A stretch of 64,000 nucleotides of DNA from Syntrophaceae bacterium UBA2210. Lineage in GTDB: Bacteria; Desulfobacterota; Syntrophia; Syntrophales; UBA2210. Location of the stretch: NCBI GenBank assembly GCA_002327865.1, contig DCUQ01000009.1, forward strand, positions 331,064 to 395,063, read 5' to 3'. This document shows positions 38,187-48,361 of this stretch, one piece after another (positions within the stretch are counted from its first letter, which is position 1; the number at the start of each line of letters is the position of its first letter). The translations under genes and the position numbers were made by a program. Under the pieces are notes generated by a model, which was not told where the DNA came from, made no database searches, and saw only the letters and a list, made by a program, of their open reading frames with translations.

Positions 38187-38789
38187 ATGGGAATCAAGAT
38201 CGTAGGGATAGCGTGCAGTCCAAGGAGAGAAAAAGCTACAAGATACGCGATTGACAGGTGTCTACTTACCATTGAAGAAACCAGCTCAAAGATAAAGACA
38301 GAGCTGATCGATTTGGCTGAATACAATGTAGGCGGTTGTACGGCATGCGGCGATTGTATGGATGTCATGGAATGCAGTCAGGACGATGACTTCAGCAAAA
38401 TCATACCGTTACTTGCCGATACGGCTGTTGCGGGATTAATCGTGGCTACGCCGGTTTATTTTGGATCGATGAGTTCACAGTGCAAGGCTTTTTTTGACCG
38501 TTGTGTTCTGCTCAGAAGAAATGGATTTTTATTGGCCGACAAGATAGGCGGTGCTATCGCTGTAGGAGGAGTCCGAAATGGCGGACAGACGACCGCTATC
38601 CAGCAAATTCACGCTGCAATGCTAGTACATGACATGATTATCGTTGGAGACGGGAAACCCGGCGCTCATTTCGGAGGGACGATGTGGAATGACGTTGTCG
38701 GCGGTGTTGAAAATGATACTGTGGGGCTCACAACGGTACAGAGCCTCGGGCGCCGTGTCGCCGGGTTAGCAATGAAAGTACACGGATAG
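38187..38789 (+). CDS. iron-sulfur flavoprotein, NADPH-dependent FMN reductase-like
   Basis: A 200-residue flavodoxin-like protein. The N-terminal region GIKIVGIACSPRREKATRYA binds FMN phosphate, and the compact Cys motif GGCTACGDCMDVMEC resembles the 4Fe-4S site of iron-sulfur flavoproteins from methanogens and acetogens. The ATPVYFGSMSSQCKAFFDRC segment is also typical. GAGGAG lies before the ATG at 38187. Its partner electron carriers are unknown. It is followed by a 571-nt gap. Confidence 0.9.
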   Translation: MGIKIVGIACSPRREKATRYAIDRCLLTIEETSSKIKTELIDLAEYNVGGCTACGDCMDVMECSQDDDFSKIIPLLADTAVAGLIVATPVYFGSMSSQCKAFFDRCVLLRRNGFLLADKIGGAIAVGGVRNGGQTTAIQQIHAAMLVHDMIIVGDGKPGAHFGGTMWNDVVGGVENDTVGLTTVQSLGRRVAGLAMKVHG

Positions 38790-38834
38790 GGTTAATACCT
38801 TATGTAAGAAACCTGCAATATTGCATTTATCACC

Positions 38835-38863
38835 TTGACACGTAAAGGTAATTTTGAGATAGT
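38835..38863 (+). promoter_or_regulatory. sigma-70-type promoter candidate for a structured RNA
   Basis: TTGACA at 38835-38840, a 17-nt spacer, and GATAGT at 38858-38863 (four of six matches to the -10 consensus). Transcription would start at about 38870, at or just inside the base of the candidate pseudoknot RNA. Confidence 0.5.
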
Positions 38864-38865
38864 CG

Positions 38866-39061
38866 CCTGCGCGGTTTTTTATAAGTTCCAACCGCCAGGG
38901 GAGTGGTCTGTTTCATGATCATGAAAGGCGAAACCGTGGCAGAACTTATATAGAAAAACATATACGAGTGTGGGGAATTACAAGCTGTTAGTGGTGAAAA
39001 AGCTTGGTTCATTGTGAAAGGTATATGGAAATAAATCCAAGAATTATTTGTACTTCCATAT
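38866..39061 (+). ncRNA. candidate structured RNA with H-type pseudoknot
   Basis: Stem A pairs CCTG and GCGGTT (38866-38869, 38871-38876, one bulge) with AACCGCCAGG (38890-38899). Its 13-nt loop holds TATAAGTTC (38880-38888), which pairs perfectly with GAACTTATA (38942-38950), forming a pseudoknot. The connecting segment contains the hairpin TTTCATGATCATGAAA (38911-38926). A further hairpin ATATGG/CCATAT with inner AAATAA/TTATTT lies at 39023-39061. No known riboswitch class was recognised. It may be a small RNA or the long leader of the carboxyltransferase gene. From 39062 to the ribosome binding site at about 39350 I see nothing more. Confidence 0.4.
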
Positions 39062-39360
39062 GTGGTTTCGGATATGATTTTCCTCTCGCTATGACAGTTG
39101 GCCGGTACCCGATTTAATTTTCGGTCGTCAAACGAGCAGGAAACAACGCTGTGACGACCCTTTAGCAGCCGACATTCATGATAATTCCCCTCGGAACAAA
39201 AGCAAAAAACGCATTGCCGTGTTTTCTGTCTTACGATCTTAAGGATCGTTAGATACGGAGAGCGGCTGGGTTGTGCAGTGCCTGTTCAACAGGACCAATG
39301 CCATGAAAAATATGGCTGAATATATGTTCATAACAACTATACTATGAAAGGGAGATAGCA

Positions 39361-40914
39361 ATGGGAGTTACAGAAGATAAAATCAGAGAGTTTGAAGCGA
39401 AAAGAGATAACTTGTTGACCATGGGTGGCGAGAAAAGTGTTCAAAAACAACATGCCCAGGGCAAACTGACGGCCCGTGAAAGGATCGATCTGCTCTTCGA
39501 CAAAGGCACATTTCAGGAGACACAGTTGTTTGTTAAACATCGCTCAACGTTATTCGGGATGGATAAGAAAGAGATCAAGGCGGACGGTGTTGTTACGGGG
39601 TTTGGTCAAGTCAATGGCCGTACCGTTTTTGTAGCCTCTCAGGATTTCACCAGTTCCGGCGGCAGTCTTGGCGAGATGCACGCCAAAAAGATATGGAAAG
39701 TCATGGATATGGCGATGGATTCTAAAAAACCATTCGTTGCCCTGAATGATTCGGGTGGAGCGCGTATTCAGGAAGGCGTTCCGTCGCTGGAAGGTTACGG
39801 AGGAATTTTTTATCGTAACACAGTCGGTTCGGGGTATATCCCCCAGATAACCGTCATGATGGGTCCGACCGCGGGTGGAGCCGTTTATTCGCCGGCTCTC
39901 ACGGACTTTGTATTCATGGTTAAGAAAACCAGCCACATGTATATAACCGGACCGGATGTTATTAGAGCGGTCATAGGCGAGCAGGTTACGCATGAAGAAC
40001 TTGGCGGTGCCGAGGCCCATGCGACAAAAAGCGGTGTTTGCCATGTCGTTGCGGAAAGCGATGAAGACTGTCTTAACAAGGTGAGAAATTTGCTGTCCTA
40101 TCTTCCCGACAGTTGCCACAGTCCGCTCCCCGTCCAGGAATGTACCGATAGCCCCGACAGAGAATGTCCGGAACTTGATGTTATCGTTCCCGACAGGCCG
40201 ACGCGTGGTTACGATATGCGCCAGGTTATCATGTCGGTTGCAGATAATAACGAGATGTTTGAATCCCATGAACTCTGGGCACCGAGTATCACGGTGGCCT
40301 TTATCAGGATTATGGGGCAGACGGTCGGGGTTATTGCCAATAACCCGAAATATTTCGCGGGGGTATTAAATTACCAGTCTTCCGACAAGGCAGCACGGTT
40401 TATCCGGTTCTGCGACGCCTTTAATATCCCGCTTTTAACATTTGCCGATGTCCCGGGATATATGCCCGGAACAGAGCAGGAATGGGCCGGTATTATTACG
40501 CACGGGGCCAAGCTCCTGCACGCATACTCCGAAGCCACAGTACCCAAACTCACAGTGGTCGTCCGCAAAGATTACGGCGGAGCATACATCGGCATGTGCT
40601 CCAAATCTCTCGGAGCCGACTATGTTATGGCATGGCCTACAGCACAGATAGCCGTCATGGGTGCGGAAGGAGCCTGCAATATAGTTTACCGGAAAGAGAT
40701 TACCAGTGCCGAGAATCCCGAGGCCAAGCGTAAAGAATTGGTTGATGCCTATGAAAAACAGTTCAATAATCCTTATTTTGCGGCGGAGCTCGGGATTGTC
40801 GACGAAGTTATCGCGCCGAGGGAAACCAGGAAAAGGGTTGCGACGCTGATTAATGCATTCAAGGACAAAGAGGAAGTCAGAATAGTCAAAAAACACAATA
40901 ACATTCCGCTTTAG
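39361..40914 (+). CDS. biotin-dependent carboxyltransferase (MmdA/PccB-like)
   Basis: A 517-residue carboxyltransferase of the propionyl/methylmalonyl-CoA class. The N-terminal half has KLTARERIDLLFD, SQDFTSSGGSLGEMHA and NDSGGARIQEG. The C-terminal half has GVIANNPKYFAGVLN, FADVPGYMPG and KDYGGAYIGMCSKSLGADY, which make up the acyl-CoA and carboxybiotin sites. It could belong to a propionyl-CoA carboxylase or a Na+-pumping methylmalonyl-CoA decarboxylase; no biotin carrier, biotin carboxylase or membrane subunit is adjacent, so the partners must lie elsewhere. GGGAG precedes the ATG. The gene ends in a strong terminator. Confidence 0.92.
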   Translation: MGVTEDKIREFEAKRDNLLTMGGEKSVQKQHAQGKLTARERIDLLFDKGTFQETQLFVKHRSTLFGMDKKEIKADGVVTGFGQVNGRTVFVASQDFTSSGGSLGEMHAKKIWKVMDMAMDSKKPFVALNDSGGARIQEGVPSLEGYGGIFYRNTVGSGYIPQITVMMGPTAGGAVYSPALTDFVFMVKKTSHMYITGPDVIRAVIGEQVTHEELGGAEAHATKSGVCHVVAESDEDCLNKVRNLLSYLPDSCHSPLPVQECTDSPDRECPELDVIVPDRPTRGYDMRQVIMSVADNNEMFESHELWAPSITVAFIRIMGQTVGVIANNPKYFAGVLNYQSSDKAARFIRFCDAFNIPLLTFADVPGYMPGTEQEWAGIITHGAKLLHAYSEATVPKLTVVVRKDYGGAYIGMCSKSLGADYVMAWPTAQIAVMGAEGACNIVYRKEITSAENPEAKRKELVDAYEKQFNNPYFAAELGIVDEVIAPRETRKRVATLINAFKDKEEVRIVKKHNNIPL

Positions 40915-40971
40915 AATACAAGCGAAAAATGCGGACACGTGCTGCGTGTCTGTGTGTTGACACTATAATGC

Positions 40972-41012
40972 GGATTGATACGGCCTGCTTCAGGTCGTAT
41001 CAATCCTTTTTT
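40972..41012 (+). terminator. strong rho-independent terminator
   Basis: GGATTGATACGGCCTG (40972-40987) pairs with CAGGTCGTATCAATCC (40991-41006) through 16 bp with one G-U, has a 3-nt loop, and is followed by TTTTTT. It ends the carboxyltransferase transcript before the convergent purH. A second, smaller hairpin GACACG/CGTGTC lies upstream, at about 40934-40950. Confidence 0.93.
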
Positions 41013-41121
41013 CATTTGTAACTCTGAACGGGGATTGCATAGGGATACCGGGAAAAGACAATCAGGCCCCCGACCGCATTTCTCTTGCATGACCCGGGGA
41101 CAATAACGTCCGATTCAGAGT

Positions 41122-42687
41122 CTAATGTCTGAAATGTCTCGTACCGGTGAAGATCATAGCTATGCCGTGTTCATCCGCGGCCTGTATGGCTTCTTCGTCA
41201 CGTATCGATCCGCCGGGCTGTACGATGGCGGTGACGCCTGCTTCCGCCGCCATATCTACGCCGTCCCTGAATGGGAAAAAGGCGTCCGAGGCAAGCACTG
41301 TTCCCTGTGTAGGCAGATTCGCCTTCATTTTTGCTATGTGTACCGAATCCACTCTGCTCATCTGCCCCGCACCTACTCCGACCAGTTGATCTCTGGTTGC
41401 GAAGACTATCGCATTGGATTTCACATTTTTAACAACCCTCCAGGCAAAGTCCAGGGCCTCGTACTCTTCTTTTGAGGGAGTTCTTTTTGTTACTACCCTG
41501 GCCTTCATTATATCGTCTCTGCCAGGGTCCCGTTCCTGTACCAGGAGACCGCCCGCCACCCTTCTGAAGTCGAGATCTTCCGCTTGCACTCCGGATGGAG
41601 CGGGAATTTCCAGCAGGCGCACATTTTTCTTCGCGGTCAGTATGTCGAGGGCGTCTTTATCGAATCCCGGAGCGATGATAACCTCCACGAACGTTTTCGC
41701 AAGTTCCTGTGCCACCTCTTTGTCAACAGGCCGATTGAAGCTGACGATCCCGCCGAAAGCCGATACCGGATCGGTTGCCATTGCTTTCACATAAGCGTCT
41801 TTAAGAGAATCGGCGGATGTTGCCGCACCGCAGGGATTTGAATGTTTCATAATAACCGCTGTGGGCAGGTCAAACTCGCATGCCATTAGCCATGCCGCGT
41901 CGCTGTCCATTATGTTGTTGTAAGACAGCTCTTTTCCGTGCAGCTGTTTTGCCGATGATATGGATGATACCGGCGCGTTCTTTTCCCTGTAGAAGATCGC
42001 ATCCTGATGGGGGTTTTCCCCGTACCGAAGGTCCTGAGCCTTGTCGTACTGCATGGTGAACGTGTCGGGGAACTTTTTCATGCCGCCGTTTTTCTCTATG
42101 GATCCAAGATAATTTGAGATGGCTCCGTCGTAGCGTGCCGTGAGCTGAAAAGTCTTAGTAGCGAGGGCAAAGTTTGTCGCTTCGGATATCATTCCCCCGG
42201 TTTCACTCATTTCCCGTATGATTCTTGGATAATCTTCAGGATCGGTGACAACGGATACGAAGCGGTGATTTTTTGCCGCCGCCCGCAACATGGTGGGGCC
42301 TCCTATATCTATGTTCTCCACGGCATCCTCAAGCGTGCATCCCTCCTTTGCCACGGTGTCTTCAAACCGGTATAGATTTATGACGACCATGTCTATCATA
42401 TCGATACCATGTTTTACGGCCGATTGTACGTGATCTTCGTTATCTCTCAAGGCCAGCAGCCCACCGTGAATCTTCGGATGAAGAGTCTTCAATCTTCCGT
42501 CCATCATTTCCGGAAAACCCGTGTACTCAGAGACATCGGTAACATCGATGCCAGCCGCTCTCAATTGTGCGGCCGTTCCCCCTGTCGAGAGTATTTCCAC
42601 CTCAAACTCTTTCAACTCTCGTGCGAAATCAACGATTCCCTTCTTGTCCGTTACGCTTATCAATACCCTTGTTATCTTATTGCTCAT
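41122..42687 (-). CDS. purH: bifunctional AICAR transformylase/IMP cyclohydrolase
   Basis: Last two steps of IMP synthesis, 521 residues. The N-terminal MGS-like cyclohydrolase domain (about 1-195) has [17 protein letters not shown] and the GGTAAQLR loop. The AICAR transformylase domain has the [21 protein letters not shown] and KHSNPCGAA motifs. It ends with the TGTRHFRH tail, normal for PurH. It lies 6 nt after the purD stop, so the two form an operon. It is convergent to the carboxyltransferase gene. Confidence 0.96.
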   Translation of the reverse strand: MSNKITRVLISVTDKKGIVDFARELKEFEVEILSTGGTAAQLRAAGIDVTDVSEYTGFPEMMDGRLKTLHPKIHGGLLALRDNEDHVQSAVKHGIDMIDMVVINLYRFEDTVAKEGCTLEDAVENIDIGGPTMLRAAAKNHRFVSVVTDPEDYPRIIREMSETGGMISEATNFALATKTFQLTARYDGAISNYLGSIEKNGGMKKFPDTFTMQYDKAQDLRYGENPHQDAIFYREKNAPVSSISSAKQLHGKELSYNNIMDSDAAWLMACEFDLPTAVIMKHSNPCGAATSADSLKDAYVKAMATDPVSAFGGIVSFNRPVDKEVAQELAKTFVEVIIAPGFDKDALDILTAKKNVRLLEIPAPSGVQAEDLDFRRVAGGLLVQERDPGRDDIMKARVVTKRTPSKEEYEALDFAWRVVKNVKSNAIVFATRDQLVGVGAGQMSRVDSVHIAKMKANLPTQGTVLASDAFFPFRDGVDMAAEAGVTAIVQPGGSIRDEEAIQAADEHGIAMIFTGTRHFRH

Positions 42688-42693
42688 GATTCA

Positions 42694-44019
42694 TTATCCT
42701 CGTATATCTTTCATGTGTTTAATTCTCTTATCGATCAGCACCTTTGTTCCTATGTCCGGCCTGTGAGCTATCGGACCCGTCACAGATGCTATCGCATTCT
42801 CCGCTATCTTCTCGGCGGCGTCCAGATTGTCGGCTATTCCCACGACAGCTACCGCACGTGATGATGTCATATACAGGCCGTCCTCTCTTTTGTCGACGGA
42901 AGAGTAATATAAATTTGCATCCCCCATGTCCGATATGGTGATTTTCGATGAAGTGGAACCCGCGTCGGGATGCTCCACCGGGAGACCGTATCCTTTGGGG
43001 ACGATGTATTTGCAAACCGTGGCCTTTTCCTCGAATTCCATATTCAGATCTTTCAGTGTTCCGTCGATAATGGCCCTGCATATGTCCACAAAATCCGTTT
43101 TCAGTAGGGGGAGAATATTCATGGCTTCCGGATCGCCGAACCTGGCGTTATATTCAAGCAGCCTGACGCCGTCTTTCGTTACGATAAATCCGCCGTACAT
43201 TACGCCTTTGTAGTATTCACCGGTTTCCTGATAGATCGCCGCCGCGACTTTTCTCGTTATGGATAGAGCTTCCTCGACATCCTCTTTTTTCAGGAAAGGA
43301 AGGGTGTGATCCTCGAGGGAATATGAACCCATTCCTCCCGTGTTCGGGCCTCTGTCATCCACGAACCGCCTTTTGTGGTCCTGTACGGGAGGAGTTGCCG
43401 CGACAGTGATACCGTCGCACAGGCATTGCAGTGAAAACTCCTCCCCTTCGAACTTTTCTTCAACCATTACCGAAGAGTGATCTCGCAGGATCTTTTCGCA
43501 GTGTTCCATAGCTTCATCTTTTGTATGAAAGTGGTCTCCCTGAACTAGGACTCCTTTACCGCCGGTAAGTCCGTCCGGTTTTATTACGATCCCCCCAAGC
43601 TCGCCGATGAATGCTTCGATTCCTTCAAGAGAGGCAAAAGTCTTGAACCGGGGATTGCCGGGGATATCATATTTCTCCAGCAGATTTCTTGTGAATGTCT
43701 TCGATGTTTCCAGTCTTGCAAGGCTTTTTGTCGGACCCACGGATGGGATGCCTTCTTTTTTCAGTGAATCGACGATGCCGTTATTCAAAGGATCTTCCGG
43801 TCCGATTATGGCGAAATCTATACCGTGTTCCCGTGCAAACGCCCCGATTTTCTCCCGGTCATTATAACCTGCTGCCAGGACGGCTTCCGAAAGAGATGCA
43901 ATGCCGGGATTATTGGATTTCATACAGGAAAAAAGCGCGATGTCGTGGGCCGATCGTTTTACCGTTTCGGCTATTACATGCTCCCTGGCCCCGTTTCCGA
44001 TTAACAGTACTCTGGTCAT
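42694..44019 (-). CDS. purD: phosphoribosylamine-glycine ligase
   Basis: Second step of purine synthesis, joining glycine to phosphoribosylamine with ATP. It has 441 residues. The ATP-grasp fold has IIGPEDPLNNGIVDSL near the start, VIKPDGLTGGKGVLVQGD in the central domain and YNARFGDPEAMNILPLL as a late signature. GGGAGG precedes the ATG. The gene heads a purD-purH operon, with a -35/-10 pair just upstream on the minus strand. Confidence 0.96.
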   Translation of the reverse strand: MTRVLLIGNGAREHVIAETVKRSAHDIALFSCMKSNNPGIASLSEAVLAAGYNDREKIGAFAREHGIDFAIIGPEDPLNNGIVDSLKKEGIPSVGPTKSLARLETSKTFTRNLLEKYDIPGNPRFKTFASLEGIEAFIGELGGIVIKPDGLTGGKGVLVQGDHFHTKDEAMEHCEKILRDHSSVMVEEKFEGEEFSLQCLCDGITVAATPPVQDHKRRFVDDRGPNTGGMGSYSLEDHTLPFLKKEDVEEALSITRKVAAAIYQETGEYYKGVMYGGFIVTKDGVRLLEYNARFGDPEAMNILPLLKTDFVDICRAIIDGTLKDLNMEFEEKATVCKYIVPKGYGLPVEHPDAGSTSSKITISDMGDANLYYSSVDKREDGLYMTSSRAVAVVGIADNLDAAEKIAENAIASVTGPIAHRPDIGTKVLIDKRIKHMKDIRG

Positions 44020-44057
44020 AATTCCCTCCCGCTGTTGATGCTGCCATAAGGCGTGAA

Positions 44058-44086
44058 ACTATACTCAAAAAGTATATGTTCGTCAA
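44058..44086 (-). promoter_or_regulatory. sigma-70-type promoter of the purDH operon
   Basis: On the minus strand TTGACG (44086-44081), a 17-nt spacer and TATAGT (44063-44058), which matches five of six -10 positions. The start of purD is 39 nt downstream. The spacer includes the dyad ATACT/AGTAT, which might serve as an operator. The remaining gap up to mltA (44087-44324) shows no clear promoter. Confidence 0.65.
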
Positions 44087-44324
44087 ATATCTTTCGGCCG
44101 TTAGCGAACCGGCGTGATCGACATGTCGGGAAAGTGTCGATATTATGTCTTGAGAGAAACGATTGTCGGATTTGCGGCAAGGGTATATGATCGGGTGGAG
44201 AACCGGACTTAGAAGTGGATATAAAAACTCTTATCTGGTACAGGTGAACATTGTCGCCGGGTTAAGAGATAGATGATGTAATGCACGACCGGAGATTCTC
44301 CGCGACTTTTTACTAGGAGCTTCC

Positions 44325-45536
44325 ATGCCGAAAACATATTGTTTAGGGTCTGTCGATCTCAAAGCAAAACTTATTTGCCTGTTTGTAGTATTTCTGGCCG
44401 GGTGCGCACTGACAGGACCAGAGCGGGAGACAATTGTTCCTCTTGCACCGGTCGACTCGCGGGAAATCCCGGAGCTGGCGGACGATCTCGACCAGGCATC
44501 CCTGGAGCTTGCCGTCTACAGGAGCATGCAATACTATAACAGGCTGCCGGAGACACGAGAGGTTCGGTTCGGAGACCGGCTTTGCACGGTAGGAGAGTTG
44601 AAGGAATCGCTCGACGAGTTTCTGAGCATCATAAGGATGCAAGGTACATCAGGCGATAAAGTAAAAAGGATACAACAGACATTTGACATATACAAAAGCA
44701 CCGGCAATGAGATGGGAGAGGTCCTGTTTACGGGATATTATGAACCCGTTCTCAATGGTTCACTGGAGAAGACGCCGCTTTATCATTATCCCATCTACCG
44801 TACACCTGACGATCACGTTGTAATAGATCTCGGGACGTTCAAGGAGCAATACACCGGAGAACGTATCATTGCGAGAATCGAAGGCGGAAAAGCAGTTCCT
44901 TACTACACGCGGGAGGATATCGACATAAAGGGGGCTCTTTCGGAAAGAGGATTGGAACTTCTCTGGCTTGACGATCCGGTTGACATTTTTTTTATGCAGA
45001 TTCAAGGGTCGGGAGCCGTGAGCCTTCCCAACGGCGACCTCATTCAGGTGAGCTACGATCAATCTAACGGTCATCCCTACCGGAGCGTGGGGAGAATGCT
45101 CGTAGAAAAGGGGAAACTGTCCCTGGCAGAGGTGTCTCTCAATGGTATCAAAAAATATCTCAGGGAACATCCCGGGGAAATGTTCGATATATTAAGTTGT
45201 AATGAAAGCTATGTGTTTTTCCGTATCGTCGATGCCGGCCCCGTGGGAAGCCTGAATGTACCTGTTACACCGGGAAGATCGATAGCCACGGATTCGTCTG
45301 TGTTTCCGAAGGGGGCTCTTGCATTTATCCGGGTGCAAAAACCGGTTATAGACGAATATGGCAACATCGTGTCGTGGAATCCCTTCTCCCGGTTTGTCCT
45401 TAATCAGGATACCGGAGGGGCCATCAAGGGCCCCGGAAGGGTTGATCTGTTCTGCGGAAGAGGGAATGATGCGGAAATCATGGCCGGACATATGAAGGAA
45501 AAAGGAGAACTGTATTTTCTTTTAAAGAAGAAATAA
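44325..45536 (+). CDS. mltA: membrane-bound lytic murein transglycosylase A
   Basis: Outer-membrane lipoprotein that cleaves peptidoglycan glycan strands, 403 residues. The signal peptide ends in the lipobox LAGC near residue 27. The MltA domain has FTGYYEPVLNGSLEKT and YPIYRTPDDHV, and the C-terminal 3D domain holds the catalytic Asp in NQDTGGAIKGPGRVD. AGGAG precedes the ATG by 6 nt. It is divergent from purD and is followed by comEC after 93 nt. Confidence 0.95.
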   Translation: MPKTYCLGSVDLKAKLICLFVVFLAGCALTGPERETIVPLAPVDSREIPELADDLDQASLELAVYRSMQYYNRLPETREVRFGDRLCTVGELKESLDEFLSIIRMQGTSGDKVKRIQQTFDIYKSTGNEMGEVLFTGYYEPVLNGSLEKTPLYHYPIYRTPDDHVVIDLGTFKEQYTGERIIARIEGGKAVPYYTREDIDIKGALSERGLELLWLDDPVDIFFMQIQGSGAVSLPNGDLIQVSYDQSNGHPYRSVGRMLVEKGKLSLAEVSLNGIKKYLREHPGEMFDILSCNESYVFFRIVDAGPVGSLNVPVTPGRSIATDSSVFPKGALAFIRVQKPVIDEYGNIVSWNPFSRFVLNQDTGGAIKGPGRVDLFCGRGNDAEIMAGHMKEKGELYFLLKKK

Positions 45537-45629
45537 AAACACCACATTATCAGATATACAACCGCTGGGCCGGCGAAACGAAGATCCCGGATTCACGGGA
45601 AATAAACAGCCACAAGGAAGACGGTTCTT

Positions 45630-48185
45630 ATGAGAAGACCTGTAATTCCTCTGCTGACAGCTCTTATCCTGGGAATAACTGCCGGGAACTTTGTCGATAT
45701 GCAGGCGGCTCCCGTTCTTACAGCGTTTCTTGCAGTCATTGCTGCGTTGATCTTCTCTCTTGTCGCGGGGAAGCAGGGTTTTGCTGTCTGCTTCCTCATT
45801 TTGTCCCTGTTCCTGCTGGGTGTCCTGAATATAAATCTCTGTCTTAACCCGCAGAGCGGCGGAGACGATATAACGCTGTACGCCGGGAAGGATAAGCTGA
45901 CTGTTGAAGGGCTGGTGTGCAGCCCTCCCCGGAACCTGCCTGACAAAACCAGTCTTGTCGTCAACTCCTTAAGCATTATCAGGGATGATCACAGTATCCC
46001 GGTGCGCGGGAAAATTCTTCTATCTGTCAAAGATACCGGCAAGTTATTCAAATACGGCAATTATATCAGGGCGAAGGTCAAACTGAAAAGTCCTCGAAAC
46101 TTCAACAATCCAGGAGGGTTTGACTATGCAAAATATCTTCTGTACAGGGGTATACGTCTGCGCGGGTATGTAAGTAAAGCTTCAGACATTGTTATCATGA
46201 GAGAAAGCGCGGGGAATTATTTCAGAACGCGCATGGAGAGGTACCGGTCAAGTCTCAGGAAGAGTATGCTGGGCAATGCCCCCTCCCCTGAGGGCAGTAT
46301 ACTGCAGGCTCTCATACTGGGAGAAAAGGAGGGTATCCCGGAAGACATCATCGAAGGGTTCAACAGAGCGGGGGTCTCTCATATCCTCGCCATATCGGGG
46401 CTTCATGTAGGCATAATAGCCTTTATTACGCTTCTTGCTATAAGAACTGTTATTAAATCTTCCGAATATCTCCTGCTGAAATGTAATATTTTTCAGGTGT
46501 CCGCCCTCTTTGCCATTATCCCGATAGCGGGTTATGCTTTTATTGCCGGTCTTCGCATATCAACGGTACGGGCCACCATTATGATAATCTGCTTCCTGAT
46601 AGCCCTTTTTACCGGCAGGGGACGCGATCTGTTAAACGTGCTGGCGTTTGCGGCGTTTGCTATCCTTATCGTAAGTCCGGCGGCCCTCTTTGATGTCTCG
46701 TTCCAGCTCTCTTTTATGGCGGTTGCCTCCATTATTCTCATAACCCCGACACTGAGCGCTATGATTCCGAAGGCGGAAGAAGATGGCATCCTCAGAAAAG
46801 GAATTGTAGGCATCATTCTATTTATGATGGCAAGCCTCAGCGCCATAATCGGTACCTGTCCACTTGTAGCCTTCTATTTCAACCGGGTCTCAACCGTCGC
46901 GCTTATCTCCAATCTGTTCGTCATACCGATAATGGGATTCATTGTCCTGCCTCTGGGTATATTATTCATCATCACAGCTTCCTTTGTTCCTGTTGCAACG
47001 GCGCTTATACAGGCTGCTTCATTTTTCATCCGGTTATCGGGTTCCATTGTTGATTTTCTTGCGTCTTTATCTTTTGCAAGTTTCAATGTTGTAACACCGA
47101 CTATTCCCGAGATTGTTCTCTACTATCTGTTGATTATCACGTTGTTGAAACTGCTGGAAGGAAGGAGGTCGGAAACGGGGAGAACGGAACATGCATCCTC
47201 GGCCGGTGCAGTCGATTATTGTTTACCGGTTGCTTTTATGCGGCTTGGGGGCTTGTACAGGGCCAACAGGAACAGGATATTGGTCCTGTGCCTGAGTTCC
47301 ATACTGTTGTTCTTTATCGTAGATATCTTCCATGCGGGTATTGCGACAAACCGTCAGAGATATCTCTCCGTAACGTTCATTGATGTGGGCCAGGGGAATT
47401 CAACACTGGTAACGTTCCCCGGGGGGACTACAATGCTCGTGGATGGCGGGGGGTTTTATGACAGGAGTTTCGATTTGGGGAGATATGTGGTTGCACCGTA
47501 CCTGTGGCATGAAAAGATAACAGAGGTGGATATCATGGTGCTGACTCATCCCGACCAGGATCATATAGGCGGTCTTCCTTACATAGCTGAAAATTTTACG
47601 GTTGGTGAAGTGTGGTCGAATGGTTGCGAATCTGGTAATGAATCCTGCCGGATATTGAAAAAAATTATCAGAGAGAAAGCCATCCGGCACAGGATTGTGG
47701 ATAAGAATACACCCAGGCGGACGATCGGAGGTGTTTCTGTTGAAATACTGAACCCGGTAAAATCAGCATCGGATGGAAGGCTTCGGTTCCCGGATTTCGA
47801 TTACAATAATAACGGAGTAGTAATGAAAATGACATTCGGCAAACAGAGCATACTGCTCCCTGCGGATATATCACGGCTTGCCGAAGCCGAACTTGTTGCC
47901 TCTGGAACAGATCTGAGGGCGGACATCCTCATGGCCCCTCATCATGGAGCAGGCACATCCAGTACAGTCGCTTTTCTCAAGGCGGTTAGGCCCGCAGTCG
48001 TTGTTATAAGCTGTGGTCTGGATAATGTTTTCGGGTTTCCGCATTCCGACGTGCTGGAAAGGTACGGAAGTGCGGGAGCAAAAATACTCAGAACGGACAG
48101 TTGCGGCGCAATTACGGTACGGACAGACGGAGAAGAAATAGAAATTAACCGGTACAAGTCGGGAGGCGGGATTCAGGGAACATAA
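45630..48185 (+). CDS. comEC: DNA internalisation competence protein ComEC/Rec2
   Basis: Inner-membrane channel for single-stranded DNA uptake, 851 residues. The N-terminal part has hydrophobic segments and an OB-like domain (about 65-190), the Competence domain spans about 215-500 and contains AGVSHILAISGLHVG. The C-terminal metallo-beta-lactamase domain (about 575-830) has VGQGNSTLVTFPGG, the HPDQDHIGGLP metal site and APHHGAGTSSTVAF. It is full length, which argues for function, although the other pilus genes needed for DNA uptake are not in the window. A 176-nt gap without a gene follows, with a small hairpin ATTGCC/GGCAAT at 48301-48315. Confidence 0.93.
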   Translation: MRRPVIPLLTALILGITAGNFVDMQAAPVLTAFLAVIAALIFSLVAGKQGFAVCFLILSLFLLGVLNINLCLNPQSGGDDITLYAGKDKLTVEGLVCSPPRNLPDKTSLVVNSLSIIRDDHSIPVRGKILLSVKDTGKLFKYGNYIRAKVKLKSPRNFNNPGGFDYAKYLLYRGIRLRGYVSKASDIVIMRESAGNYFRTRMERYRSSLRKSMLGNAPSPEGSILQALILGEKEGIPEDIIEGFNRAGVSHILAISGLHVGIIAFITLLAIRTVIKSSEYLLLKCNIFQVSALFAIIPIAGYAFIAGLRISTVRATIMIICFLIALFTGRGRDLLNVLAFAAFAILIVSPAALFDVSFQLSFMAVASIILITPTLSAMIPKAEEDGILRKGIVGIILFMMASLSAIIGTCPLVAFYFNRVSTVALISNLFVIPIMGFIVLPLGILFIITASFVPVATALIQAASFFIRLSGSIVDFLASLSFASFNVVTPTIPEIVLYYLLIITLLKLLEGRRSETGRTEHASSAGAVDYCLPVAFMRLGGLYRANRNRILVLCLSSILLFFIVDIFHAGIATNRQRYLSVTFIDVGQGNSTLVTFPGGTTMLVDGGGFYDRSFDLGRYVVAPYLWHEKITEVDIMVLTHPDQDHIGGLPYIAENFTVGEVWSNGCESGNESCRILKKIIREKAIRHRIVDKNTPRRTIGGVSVEILNPVKSASDGRLRFPDFDYNNNGVVMKMTFGKQSILLPADISRLAEAELVASGTDLRADILMAPHHGAGTSSTVAFLKAVRPAVVVISCGLDNVFGFPHSDVLERYGSAGAKILRTDSCGAITVRTDGEEIEINRYKSGGGIQGT

Positions 48186-48361
48186 GAAAAATAAAAGGCG
48201 ACATCCAAAGAAGCATAAAACGGTTCACAATACAATCGAAAGGCTGTTGAAAAATCGGAAAGCCGAAATAGTTATTGCAGAGACGGAAAATTAAGGGTAC
48301 ATTGCCCCTGGCAATAATGTTCAATAGTTATAACAAGTTTGTATGAAGGAGGGAGCCTGAG

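Noticed and set aside
38866..38950. Known riboswitch classes (TPP, SAM, cobalamin, c-di-GMP, fluoride) for the pseudoknot region
   Set aside because: None of their conserved core sequences is visible; left as an unknown structured RNA candidate.
38830..39012. 60-codon minus-strand frame in the large gap before the carboxyltransferase
   Set aside because: Low-complexity residues, no ribosome binding site, and it opposes the promoter and structured RNA.
40934..40970. TTGACA followed closely by TATAAT-like sequence near 40957
   Set aside because: The two elements are only one base apart, so they cannot be a -35/-10 pair.
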